Origin: Baffinella frigidus
Lineage: Eukaryota; Cryptophyceae; Cryptomonadales; Baffinellaceae
Length of the DNA: 15,037 bases
Reading direction: 5' to 3'
Assembly: GCA_026770585.1 (NCBI GenBank)
Contig: MU646524.1
Span: 518,417 to 533,453, forward strand
Shown: one piece after another, positions 1 to 6,894 of the stretch
Position numbering within the stretch: the stretch's first letter is position 1
Layout: each line of letters opens with the position of its first letter
Notes under the pieces: model-generated
What the model saw: only the letters and a program-made list of their open reading frames with translations
The model's database searches: none
Told to the model about the DNA's origin: nothing
Made by a program: the position numbers and the translations under genes

Positions 1-110
1 CACCCTGCACCCTACACCCTACACCCTACACCCTACACCCTACACCCTACACCCTACACCCTACACCCTACACCCTACACCCTCCACCCTACACCCTACA
101 CTCCACAATC
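1..110. repeat. CCCTACA heptamer array at the left edge
   Basis: About 14 nearly perfect CCCTACA units, continuing to the window edge. It is probably part of the intron before the catalytic-serine exon. The sequence from 110 to 203 is unremarkable. Confidence 0.95.
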
Positions 111-203
111 TACACCCTCAGACCTCCCTCCCCACCTCACCCGCTCCATTTGTGGCGAAGGGAGGCGGATGCGAGCCTGTCTCCATAACCCTGGGAGGAA
201 CCT

Positions 204-298
204 AGAAGCAACGTATCAACTTAGTAGCAACGTATCAACTTAGAAGCAACGTGTCAACTTAGAAGCACCGTGTCAACTTAGAGACAACTTGTCAACTT
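204..298. repeat. Five-unit 19-bp tandem repeat
   Basis: Five consecutive 19-bp units of the type AGAAGCAACGTGTCAACTT at 204, 223, 242, 261 and 280, with few substitutions. The stretch from 299 to 485 shows no gene, only an intron-like region ending in a T-rich tract and TTGCAG. Confidence 0.92.
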
Positions 299-485
299 GT
301 GGCGCGTGCGCTACCTTGCAACGCACGCACAGTTCCTCTGCATCAGCAGCGCTTCTGCATGATACTCCTGCTCACACAACTGATTGTCACTCCTGGCACG
401 CTACGAGTTTTGCCTGTCTTTTGCCAAAACGAGGTGGACCCATCTCCTCACTTGACACGGATATTTCCTGTCTGTTTTTTTGCAG

Positions 486-583
486 GTGGAGGCGGATACA
501 GGGCGGGGAATCACGGACCTGTTCGACGTCATTTGCGGCAGCTCCACGGGAGGGCTTCTAGCCATGGCGCTGCTACTCGGAAA
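486..583 (+). CDS. Phospholipase exon with catalytic serine (main copy)
   Basis: Follows a T-rich tract ending TTTTTTTGCAG and starts in phase 0. It encodes a short helix and then DLFDVICGSSTGGLLAMALL, the GxSxG nucleophile elbow of patatins. The exon ends after GGA AA at a strong donor GTACGT (584-589), leaving phase 2, which exon 1222-1267 completes with G. Two further copies of this exon follow within 350 bp. Confidence 0.85.
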
Positions 584-3120
584 GTACGTTGGGGTTTGGG
601 TTTTGAGTTTTTGGGTTTGTTTTGGGGTTTGGGGGGGGTCAGGCGTCAGGGGTTTGGGGATGAGGGGTGGGGGTTTACTGGGAGGAGAGTCACGGACCTG
701 CTCGACGTCATTTGCGGTAGCTCTACGGGGGTTTTGCTCGCCATGGCTCTGTTTCTCGAAAAGTGCCTTGGGGGTTGAGTTTTTTTTTGGGGGGGGGGTT
801 GGGTTTGAGTAAAGGGTCAGGGGTTTGGGGTTTGGGGTTTGGGGTTTGAGGTTTAAACGTCATTTGCGGCAGCTCTAAGGGAGGGCTGCTGGCCATTGCG
901 GTTCTTCTCGGAAAGTGCGTTGTTGTTTTTTGGGGGGGGGTTAGGGTTCGGTGTTTGGGTTTTTTGATTTTTGGTTCAGCATTCAGGGTTTACGGTTTAG
1001 GGCTTGGGGTTATCCTCAACCCTGAACCCGAACGTTAATGTAGTGTTCCAGTGGTGACGTGCCTCCCTCTGACGTTCTGACGTTCTGGCGTGTCTCCCGA
1101 GGGGTGAGCGGGGTGGGTGGAGAGTGACCTCAGGACACGCAGAAGCGGATGAGCAGGAAAGAATCTGGGTCAAATGTTAATGTAGAGTGCGTCCAGTTTT
1201 CTGACGTGCCTCACGACGCAGGAGCCTTGACGAGATCGAAGAGCACTACATCAACATTTCGACCCAGGTCCCTCCTCCCCTCGCGCCTCGTGCACCACCT
1301 TTGCCTTCCGCCTCAACGCAGCACTCTCATCTTTATGGCACAGCTGAAAAAAAATCCATATGAAATTTTGCCATTTTCCATAGGAATTTTTGCCATTCCC
1401 TGCATCTGTTCAGAGTCCCGAGAATATGTCCCCAGACAATCTGTCCTTAGAGAACGTGATCTGAGGCATTGGATGGCGACGAAGGTGTGTTGGCATCTGT
1501 GTGGAGTCCCGCGGGATGCGAGGCATTGCAGGAAGGCATTGAAGCTGTGCTTCAGGAAATCAACAACCATTGCCGCAAGGCAAGGAAGGTAAGGTTGGAC
1601 GTGTGCGGCAGGTGTTCAGGAAGGGGTGGTTCTCGACTGCGTCTCAGCTCACCTACTCCGGTCTGTCGCCCTTCTCTCTCTCTCTCTTCCTTTCTCTCTC
1701 TCTCTCTCGCTCGCTCTCTCTCTCTCTCACACACACACTCTCTCTCTCTCTCACACACTCTCTCGCTCTCTCCTCGGATAAACCCCCTCGATCGAGCAAG
1801 AATAGGCCAACCCCCGGGAGCAAAGCCATTGCAACGCAGCGCACCATTCTGGCAAATCGTCACCAACCAGAGTGGCTTGATGTTTCGTGGGCTGTGGTGC
1901 AGTGATTGGTTTGATAGATGGTGGGGTGTGGCGGGAGGGTTGTGCTGAATATGTGTGGCGGGAACATTGGTCTGACGTTTGGTGTGGGATGCGGCGAGAG
2001 AGCAGGGGCAAAGTACGACTACCGGATCCTAGAAGACCTCTTGCGCCAGCACTACGCCTCCTCCAACCTCCTCGACATGCCCTCCTCTCCTGCGGTGCCA
2101 CCCCCCTCCAATTCCTGAGGAGGCGCAGCCTCCTTGGATCCTACAGCAGGCCTATACCCATACCTCCCTACGTTGGTCCTACGAGGGTGCGGCTCCTTAT
2201 GAACGAGGTAGCCCTGTAGATGGCCTCACCATTTGCTCAAGAATTTCCACAATGTGCTTGGACAGAACAGTGTTTCCTGCTTTCTACAATGTTCTAAACC
2301 CTGAACCCTAAACCTCAAACCCCAACCCCCCACATCAGGTGCTGGTAGTCTCGACCCTCGCGTCAGTAGTCCCCGCACTACCCTACATCTGGCGCACCTA
2401 CGCCTGCCCTGTCGACTCTCCTTCACGATACCCCGGAACATGCGATGCTGAGGTGTGCCCCCCCCCCCCTATCTTCCTCCACTGCTCCCCCCCTTCCCTC
2501 CCCTCGCTCAACCCGCACGGCAGATAGACATTCGGCAGCGTTCACAGACTTTTAGGTTCCCCCTTTTTGAGGTCAAGGCCTCAAACCGGGAACTCCGCCA
2601 GATGAGAAAGGCATCCATGGCTGGACCCTTTCGAAACCAACATCTCCCTCTCAAGCGGCGCTCTTCCGGCCGGTGGTCCCAATACGGGGGGCGTACTGAG
2701 GCCGTCTCTCACGCCATCCCATCGCTTAACTCGCACGGCACAGACACGTACCAGCGCCCTCTTAGAAGCGGCACTCTCGCGCGCAACCACTTAGCAGCCA
2801 CCGGGGGCTTCACGGATGCAGTCAATCTCAACGATGTGTACAAAAATATAATCCATTGCCCTGGAACCTAACTGGAATTTCACCTTGAATTCATGATGAA
2901 AAGTTCTCGCTGCTAAGTGGCAGGGCTGGAACGGCCCTGGGGTAAAATGCCCACGATGTTTTGGGGTAATGTTGCGCGGACGCAGGCGGTGACAGCGGTG
3001 CACTGTGCTTTCTCTCAAGGTGCGCGCTGAAGAGGATGATGATGATGATGATCATAATAAGCGGCGCACCTTGCTGCTGCTACTGTTGTTGACGAGGATG
3101 ATGAATGATGATGATGACGT

Positions 3121-3156
<36 letters not shown>

Positions 3157-5536
3157 GGATGATGATGATAACGGGCACGCAGTGGTAAAGCGCTGCACAG
3201 AGAGCCGGGTGCTCTCTCTGCAGCGGCGCACCTCGCGATGATGATGATGATGAAGATGATCCCGATAATAACGCTGATGACAATGATGACGATAACAACG
3301 ATGATGATGATGACGATAACAACAATGGAAACACAGGTGGTGACAGCGTTGCGAGCCACGTCTGCCGCGCCCTCCTACTTCGACGACGTCATCTTCGGTT
3401 TCCTACCCTACCCTACCCTACCCCGAAACTCCAAAATCCAAACTCCAAACCCTGACCCCCACCCCGGAACCCTACACACGAAACTCCTAACCATGAAATC
3501 CAACCCCCCCCCCACACACAGACAGCATGCGACATCTAGAGGGCGGTTGTGTAGCAGTCGCTGCAGGACAGTGACATGAACCAGCGCCCCCAAGCACTCC
3601 ACTCCGCCGCTCTCTGCCGAACACCAGGCTGACGGTGACCGATGTGCTGCACATCGGCAGACAACGCGCGGCACCTCGACGGCGGCTGCGTGGCCAACAA
3701 CCCCGCAGCCATCGCCCTCCACGAGGCGCGCGCCCGCCACCCCTCGCACCCTACACCCTACACCCGAAACCCTAAACCCTCAACCCTAAACACTAAACCC
3801 TGAACCCTAAAAGCAGGCGAGAGCACTCCACCCCTCGCGCCCGCTTGACTGCCTCGTCAGCCTCGCGACCGGTACGCCCTAATCCCTCAATCCTACGCCC
3901 TGAGCCATATACCCTACACCCTAAAACCTCAACCCTCAGCCCTCAACCCTACCCCCTGAAGCTGAAACCCTAAACCCGAAACCCGAAACCCTAAACTTCT
4001 ACCCCCTGAACCTGAAACCCTAAACCTGAAACCCGAAAGCAGGCAACGCACCCACGCGCGCCCTCCCCGGTGCGGGTGTCGGCCTCCAGGTTTCACCCTC
4101 CCCCCCTGCGACTCCCGAGACCAGATGTCCTTGAACGCTCCTTGGTGCGTGAATGCGCATTGCTGGCAGCAAGGCTTGGCTGACGAGCGACGCGACAGGG
4201 CGCAGCGAGACGAGCCCTGCCTGACGTCGCGACTGACGTGACGGGGTGCTTGGCAGGGGGTGCTCGGGACTGTCATTGGGAGCGCGAGCGGCGTCGCGAG
4301 AGTCCACGAGTGCCTCCAGGTCCCGCCATGCCAACCAACACCCTCGGACCACAATAGCAACCAACAGGCTCGGGCCTGTCTAGCAAGCAGCAGGCTCGGA
4401 CTACCCTAGCAACCAACAGGGAGGGGCCACCCTACAACCAACAGGGTCGGGCCACCCTACAACCAACAGGGTCGGACCACCCTACTAAGCAACAGGGTTG
4501 GGCCAACCTAGCTTCCTTGATGCATCCCAGGGGGTGTTTGGGACGGTGAATGGGAGCGCGAGCGGCGTCACGCGAGTCCACGAGTGCCGTCAGGTCCCTT
4601 CCCACCACGCAACAGGGTCGGACCACCAGTCAACTCCCATTGTTCACAGCAGATACAGACACGCGCCCCCCCGGGCAGAACTTTGGTGAATCATGCGACT
4701 TGTTGACTTGGCGGGTGTGTGCTTTCAGGATACGCTTCCTGCCGGGCAGTACTTCCGATTCTCGCCAGAAGGCACGGCATTCGGCGTCTCGATCGATCAG
4801 ACTGAGTGCATTTGTTGACGACTGGCAGAGACACCCTGGGGATCGGGGGGCTGGATGCTGTGTTGGTCGTGACCACGAAACCTCACCTCGTGCTTCAAAT
4901 CACGCACATTGTTGAATTTTATTGTGTGTTGTGTGTGAGCAGGATACGCTTCCTGCCGGGCAGTACTTCAGATTCTCGCCAGAAGGCACGGCATTCGGCG
5001 TCTCGATCGATCAGACTGAACGAAGCAAGATCGAGGAGTTGCAGGCCGCTACCCACCTCTACATCTCACAACAGTCTCCAAGGTCCTGCACCCCCCCCCT
5101 GTGGGTAGGAGGGTAGGATTGGGAACTCCGACCACGGTACGACATGTACTATACAGACCCAATGGTAGACTGATAACAATCTCGCGAGCCTGCCTGTGCC
5201 CGCCTCCCCTCCCACCCCTCGCGATCTGAACGATACAAGAATCGTCACACGGCTCCTCTTGTCTTTCGTAGGGTTTAGGGTGTAGGGTGCAGGGTGTAGG
5301 GTGCAGGGTGTAGGGTGTAGGGTGTAGGGTGTAGGGTGTAGGGTGTAGGGTGTAGGGTGCGGGGTGTAGGATGCACCGAGAGCCGTGCGAAACACGAACA
5401 GCGCGTGCAAAACGGCGTCTCAACCTCTAAAACAGCCCCACCCCCCCTCCATAAAAACTGCGCTACCTCCTCAAAAAACAGCGGGAGGACCAAGCGCCGG
5501 AGGCGCGAGCCGTGCTCTCTCAACAGCAGCTACTGA
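486..5536 (+). CDS. Patatin-like phospholipase (PNPLA8/iPLA2-gamma-like), split gene, 5' partial
   Basis: Predicted lipid acyl hydrolase with a Ser-Asp dyad. Assembled exons: 486-583, 1222-1267, 1532-1588 (weak), about 1999-2094, 2339-2452, 3337-3397, 3661-3725, 3817-3871, an unresolved stretch, 4257-4319, 4943-5082, and a weak last exon from 5482. Seen in order: DLFDVICGSSTGG (nucleophile elbow), LDEIEEHY, KYDYRILEDLL, VVSTLASVVP, ATSAAPSYFDD, DGGCVANNPAA (catalytic Asp), LDCLVSLATG, VIGSASGVARVHE, TLPAGQYFRFSPEG. This order and spacing match the eukaryotic PNPLA8 patatin domain. Phases agree at 583/1222, 2094/2339, 2452/3337, 3397/3661 and 4319/4943. The upstream oxyanion motif DGGGxRG is absent, so the gene begins left of the window. 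About 18 family residues after the SLATG block are not placed. Many exons have extra copies in neighbouring introns. The family call is strong; the exact splice model is inferred. Confidence 0.85.
671..762 (+). pseudogene. Second copy of the catalytic-serine exon
   Basis: Homology to 486-583 is clear from 690 (TCACGGACCTG) and faint back to about 671. The same frame reads TDLLDVICGSSTGVLLAMAL, so the nucleophile motif GSSTG survives. A donor-like GTGCCT follows at 763 in the same phase as the main copy. No good pyrimidine-tract acceptor is visible: the upstream sequence is G/T-rich. It is either an alternative exon or a decaying duplicate; decay seems more likely. Confidence 0.75.
857..914 (+). 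pseudogene. Third, 5'-truncated copy of the catalytic-serine exon
   Basis: Starts inside the exon, just after a telomere-like GGGTTTAAA run, at ACGTCATTTGCGG. It reads VICGSSKGGLLAIAVLLGK: the serine is retained and Thr is changed to Lys. A good donor GTGCGT follows at 915 in the same phase. With no acceptor and the first half missing, it is most likely a non-functional fragment. Confidence 0.72.
1030..1067 (+). repeat. Duplicate of the intron end that precedes exon 1222-1267
   Basis: The series GTTAATGTAG, then a CCAG, then TGACGTGCCTC occurs here and again at 1168-1211, where it runs into the CACGACGCAG acceptor. This upstream copy lacks the acceptor and the exon and runs instead into TCTGACGTTCTGACGTTCTGG. 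It is a partial tandem duplication of an intron 3' region, like the exon copies elsewhere. Confidence 0.5.
1222..1267 (+). CDS. Phospholipase exon LDEIEEHYINISTQ
   Basis: Acceptor CACGACGCAG at 1212-1221, donor CAG|GTCCCT at 1268. The first G completes the AA left by exon 486-583 (Lys), then S-LDEIEEHYINISTQ in frame, ending in phase 0. The pattern L-D-E-x-E-E-x-Y is typical just after the nucleophile helix in this family. The upstream intron end is partly duplicated at about 1030-1070. Confidence 0.8.
1532..1588 (+). CDS. Possible phospholipase exon EGIEAVLQEINNHCRKARK
   Basis: Bounded by GCATTGCAG at 1523-1531 and the good donor GTAAGG at 1589. Open in phase 0 with helix-like, charged content (EAVLQEINNHCRKARK), and the phase fits the neighbouring exons. 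I find no strong family match for these residues. The lid/linker region here is variable in patatins, so this remains a weak call. Confidence 0.4.
1672..1775. repeat. CT/CA microsatellite
   Basis: Nearly pure (TC)n with TCACACAC interruptions, just downstream of the candidate exon 1532-1588 and inside the intron before exon 1999-2094. It creates long Ser/Leu and Arg/Glu open frames that are artefacts. Confidence 0.9.
1999..2094 (+). CDS. Phospholipase exon KYDYRILEDLLRQHY
   Basis: Encodes GAKYDYRILEDLLRQHYASS and then NLLDMPSSPA, matching the family's YD-x(3)-LE-x-LL helix followed by the linker before the VVST strand. It ends CCT GCG|GTGCCA in phase 0 and joins cleanly to GTG CTG at 2339. 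The 5' border is uncertain. AG at 1997-1998 gives phase 0 and fits the preceding candidate exon but has a poor pyrimidine tract. The better-looking GAGAGCAG ending at 2005 would need an incoming phase of 1. Confidence 0.7.
2284..2337. repeat. Short CCCTAAA-like tract in phospholipase intron
   Basis: Reads CTACAATGTTCTAAACCCTGAACCCTAAACCTCAAACCCCAACC and ends at the CATCAG acceptor of exon 2339-2452. It therefore serves as the pyrimidine-rich 3' end of the intron. Confidence 0.75.
2339..2452 (+). CDS. Phospholipase exon VLVVSTLASVVPALPYIW
   Basis: Exactly 38 codons, phase 0 to phase 0, with acceptor CACATCAG and donor GAG|GTGTGC. VVSTLASVVPALPYIWRTY matches the core strand of the patatin domain (V-x-x-V-S-T then P-x-x-F/Y-x-x-R-x-Y), and the end RYPGTCDAE matches the segment leading into the W/V-x-A-I-R-A-S-S-A-A-P helix. 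It joins in frame to 3337. Confidence 0.85.
2787..2920. mobile_element. MITE-like element with CCACTTAGCAGC terminal inverted repeats (copy 1)
   Basis: Begins CCACTTAGCAGCCACC and ends GCTGCTAAGTGG, a perfect 12-bp terminal inverted repeat around about 110 bp with no coding content. A related copy lies at 12697-12835 in the other gene, sharing the left end and much of the next 40 bp. Target-site duplications are not clear. A non-autonomous DNA transposon is the simplest reading. Confidence 0.75.
2986..3003 (+). pseudogene. Fragment copy of the start of exon 3337-3397
   Basis: GCGGACGCAG then GCGGTGACAGCGGTGC resembles ACACAG then GTGGTGACAGCGTTGC at 3331-3352, covering the acceptor and about 16 bases of exon. 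The following sequence diverges into the GAT repeat. This is a short duplicate of an intron-exon junction. Confidence 0.5.
3030..3333. repeat. GAT trinucleotide repeat blocks in phospholipase intron
   Basis: Three blocks of (GAT)n (about 3035-3052, 3096-3170 and 3236-3326) are separated by related GC-rich spacers containing GCGGCGCACC. They lie in the intron ending at the ACACAG acceptor of exon 3337. The poly-Asp, poly-Met and poly-His/Ile frames are repeat artefacts. Confidence 0.9.
3337..3397 (+). CDS. Phospholipase exon ALRATSAAPSYFDDVIF
   Basis: Acceptor ACACAG, phase 0 start, VVTALRATSAAPSYFDDVIF, then G|GTTTCC (phase 1). The block A-L-R-A-T-S-A-A-P-S-Y-F is one of the most conserved in patatin-like phospholipases. 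The single leftover G is completed by AC at 3661 to give Asp. Confidence 0.85.
3403..3485. repeat. CCCTA-rich telomere-like tract
   Basis: CCTACCCTACCCTACCCCGAAACTCCAAAAT, then CAAACCCTGACCCC and similar, directly after the donor of exon 3337-3397. These are degenerate C-strand heptamers. Confidence 0.7.
3522..3573 (+). pseudogene. Decayed copy of the DGG exon
   Basis: After CACACACAG it reads, in the same phase as 3661-3725, (D)SMRHLEGGCVAVAAGQ-stop, against (D)NARHLDGGCVANN in the good copy. The catalytic Asp of DGG is Glu here, the NNP turn is lost and a TGA follows. It is a clear duplicate of the acceptor plus exon start and cannot work as a replacement. Confidence 0.7.
3661..3725 (+). 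CDS. Phospholipase exon with catalytic aspartate (DGG)
   Basis: Acceptor CATCGGCAG; AC completes Asp from the preceding exon. Then NARHLDGGCVANNPAAIAL and HE. DGG-x-x-x-N-N-P is the patatin catalytic Asp motif. No GT donor exists nearby. Joining at GAG|GCGCGC (3725/3726) to 3817 restores the family spacing HEARALHPSRPLDC, implying a GC-AG intron of 91 bases. Confidence 0.8.
3726..3816 (+). other. Probable GC-AG intron carrying a duplicated exon head and CCCTAAA repeats
   Basis: Starts GCGCGCGCCCGCCACCCCTCGC, nearly the same as the following exon's start GCGAGAGCACTCCACCCCTCGC. It then runs through CCCTACACCC and CCCTAAA units and ends AAAAGCAG. The exon head is thus present at both ends of the intron, as if the telomere-like tract had split a duplicated segment. 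Confidence 0.6.
3817..3871 (+). CDS. Phospholipase exon PLDCLVSLATG
   Basis: ARALHPSRPLDCLVSLATG, the family block P-L-E/D-C-I/V-V-S-L-G-T-G with Gly changed to Ala. Acceptor AAAAGCAG, phase 0 start, ends ACC G|GTACGC (phase 1). A possible shortened copy (GAAAGCAGGC...CCCCGGTGCG) lies at 4036-4075. Confidence 0.8.
3880..4036. repeat. Degenerate CCCTAAA/CCCTGAA tract
   Basis: About 20 imperfect heptamers (CCCTAAA, CCCTGAA, CCCGAAA, CCCTACA) fill the intron after exon 3817-3871. Confidence 0.85.
4257..4319 (+). CDS. Phospholipase exon VIGSASGVARVHE (copy 1)
   Basis: 63 bases, phase 0 to 0, after CTTGGCAG and before CAG|GTCCCG. Reads GVLGTVIGSASGVARVHECLQ, matching the family's N-V-I-x-S-A-T-x-x-E-x-V-H helix just before the P-x-x-Y-F-R-F strand. 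It joins in frame to GAT ACG at 4943 (or 4729). A second intact copy lies at 4531-4593. Confidence 0.8.
4340..4512. repeat. About 25-bp tandem repeat between duplicated exons
   Basis: Six or so units of the type CTACAACCAACAGGGTCGGACCACC lie between the two copies of the VHE exon. The same ACAGGGTCGGACCACC occurs after the second copy (4612-4627), so the repeat arose from the intron that follows the exon. Confidence 0.85.
4531..4593 (+). CDS. Phospholipase VHE exon, second intact copy
   Basis: Same length (63), same phase and same border type (CCCAG acceptor, CAG|GTCCCT donor) as 4257-4319. Reads GVFGTVNGSASGVTRVHECRQ. Nine base and four residue changes separate the copies; copy 1 keeps the hydrophobic Ile and Leu expected in the family. 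Inclusion of both copies would keep the frame and add 21 residues. It could be a mutually exclusive exon or an ageing duplicate. Confidence 0.6.
4729..4805 (+). pseudogene. Truncated copy of the YFRF exon
   Basis: After GCTTTCAG it is identical to 4943-5019 except for one synonymous base (CGA versus AGA in YFRF): 76 of 77 bases match. It then breaks at ACTGA and continues GTGCATTTG, which could serve as a donor in phase 2. It lacks the last 63 bases of the full exon. The near-identity shows a recent duplication. Splicing it in before the full copy would break the frame. Confidence 0.75.
4943..5082 (+). CDS. Phospholipase exon TLPAGQYFRFSPEG (full copy)
   Basis: After GTGAGCAG, phase 0: DTLPAGQYFRFSPEGTAFG, VSIDQTERSKIEELQAAT, then HLYISQQSP, ending AG|GTCCTG. 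This matches the family's C-terminal block L-P-x-x-x-Y-F-R-F-x-P, an acidic D-x-x-x-x-E, then a helix ending in Y-I. The helix after SIDQTE is present only in this copy. Confidence 0.83.
5268..5372. repeat. TGTAGGG heptamer array
   Basis: About 14 near-perfect heptamers TGTAGGG with TGCAGGG variants, the complement of the CCCTACA array at the window start. It lies between the YFRF exon and the candidate last exon. Confidence 0.95.
5482..5536 (+). CDS. Candidate last exon of the phospholipase
   Basis: After CTCAAAAAACAG. Completing the phase-2 end of 5082 gives S-GRTKRRRREPCSLNSSY and TGA at 5534-5536, a basic tail. In phase 0 the same stretch would read REDQAPEARAVLSQQQ and stop TAG at 5551-5553, which looks more protein-like but does not fit the phase of the previous exon. 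No family motif is expected this close to the C-terminus, so the call rests only on splice signals. Confidence 0.35.
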
Positions 5537-5636
5537 ACACCCACAGCCCGTAGGTCAAATCAACATCTCTCTCAAGGAGATGGAATGGCTTCAATTCTCA
5601 TGCTCGGGTAGACAAACGGGCCGGGCAAAACTTACG

Positions 5637-5674
5637 CAAACTGGACGCGACCGTTACCAGTCGCGTCCAGTTTG
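5637..5674. other. Perfect 15-bp inverted repeat (hairpin)
   Basis: CAAACTGGACGCGAC and its exact complement are separated by 8 bases (CGTTACCA), about 100 bases past the phospholipase stop. It is GC-rich and could form a stable hairpin in the 3' UTR, or be a remnant of an inverted-repeat element. No following U run. Confidence 0.85.
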
Positions 5675-5941
5675 TACTACAAGTGAGATCCAAATTGCAG
5701 TCACGTCCAGAAATGTCTCGGTTAATTTCCTTTTTTTAAACCCAAATTCGTTTTAACCGAAATACGGCTCCGGGGTTTTCAGTAGAGAGGGTGCTCTCCG
5801 GCGAGCTGCGTTGATGTTTCACCAGTAATATTTGACCAGTACGCCCGATGTTTGACCAGTCTGGCATGTGGCAGGTTCGAGGCGCTGGCGCGCACCCTCG
5901 CAAGGCAGGACTGATGGCGTGTGGGAGCGGAACACCTGCGA

Positions 5942-6021
5942 GGTCCACTTAGTGGCTATAAGTTGTGAGGTCCACTTAGTGATCATAAGTTGCGAAGTCC
6001 ACTAGTGGGCATAAGTAGCCA
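5942..6021. repeat. Three-unit 27-bp tandem repeat between convergent genes
   Basis: Units at 5942, 5969 and 5996 of the type GGTCCACTTAGTGGCTATAAGTT; the third is degraded. The rest of 5554-6831 holds only small palindromes (TCGGCCCA/TGGGCCGA at 6077-6095, CTACGCTCCT/AGGAGCGTAG at 6286-6309) and no recognisable gene. Confidence 0.88.
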
Positions 6022-6831
6022 GGAGAAAATGTACGCTGGCGCCAATCAAAGCACACAGCGGGCTACGAAGGGATTTTCGGCCCATTCTGGGCCGAGTTTT
6101 CCATATGAAACCCCCTATGTCCCTACGAGTTGCCTATCGTAGGGGGGACGCTGCCGGCAACCAACTTGTGGCTTTGGGCACACAAGACGGCAACCACGGC
6201 GGCTCCAACCCTGCCGTCGTGCTATCCTTTAGGTTGCCATAGGGTCATATTTGACCTCAAGGCAGTGGTACCTGTGGGTCCCTGTCTACGCTCCTGTGTA
6301 GGAGCGTAGGAGGCTTCTGGCCACTTAAGGATAGCCGTAGAGAGTGGAGTGTAGAGGGAGGCGTTGAGCGGTGGGGGGCATACAACGGCCAGTGAATCGA
6401 AAGGAGCCCTTTGTGGAGCCGTCGTGTTAACACTTTTGGGCCAAAGTTGAATTTAGACATTGTCCAATAGAGACTAGAAGTCTTGATCGGAGAAGAAAAC
6501 GTAGAATCTCGTCCAAATTTAGACACTCCCAGTCTAGCCCCACGTGTGATTCTGCGCACTCGCGGCTATTCGTTGCACGCAGGAAAACGTGGCTGCAATT
6601 TCGTGATGTATTTACACCGCACACGCTCAAACATCCTCTCCTAGCTCCAATAGCCTCTGCGGCGACGCATGCACGCTCCACTCCCTCCACCCTTCGGACG
6701 CGAGGACGTTGCCATCGGAGTTCTCCCACCCCACCCACAGTGTCGGAGTTCCCCACACGTGGAAATAGTGAGAAGTTCAAACATCAGCGTCATCGCAGCT
6801 GAGTGAGGAGGATGAGCGGCCCGCCTCGGGG

Positions 6832-6894
6832 TCATGCGCGAGAAACTTTGCAGTATGGGGCATGCTTGCACATTCTGCACTTCCAACCGTCCGC
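6832..6894 (-). CDS. EXO5: Exonuclease V last exon: WKCRMC-x(5)-C Fe-S motif
   Basis: After GTGGCGGCAG, phase 0: ADGWKCRMCKHAPYCKVSRA and TGA at 6834-6832. The pattern A/E-x-W-K-C-R-x-C-x-x-A-x-x-C is the C-terminal iron-sulfur motif of EXO5, with the cysteines at the expected spacing. It joins in frame to GVTL of exon 9. This is the most decisive match in the gene. Confidence 0.88.
   Translation of the reverse strand, partial: ADGWKCRMCKHAPYCKVSRA

Larger units (their letters stand above)
584..1025. repeat. G-rich TTTGGGG / TTTAGGG-like tracts between exon copies
   Basis: GGGGTTTGGGTTTTGAG, GGGGTTTGGGGTTTGGGG and TTAGGGTTCGG runs lie between and after the three catalytic-serine exon copies. 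Their orientation is the G-strand on the gene's sense strand, opposite to most other telomere-like tracts in this gene. Confidence 0.75.

Noticed and set aside
1-110. True chromosome end
   Set aside because: The heptamer array is CCCTACA, not a single clean telomere repeat, and similar blocks occur throughout the introns, so it is interstitial.
289-778. Alternative frame giving GGGGYRAG as the oxyanion motif of the phospholipase
   Set aside because: It is out of frame with GSSTG at 486-583 in that copy and lies right at the splice acceptor. The real DGGGxRG exon should be further left.
3005-3359. Open frames rich in Asp, Met, Ile and His
   Set aside because: They are translations of (GAT)n repeats in several frames and lie within the phospholipase intron.
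4084-4170. Possible missing phospholipase exon (LPRPDVLERSLV before GTGCGT)
   Set aside because: The donor looks good and about 18 family residues are missing here, but I see no clear acceptor and no firm family match, so I left it out of the model.
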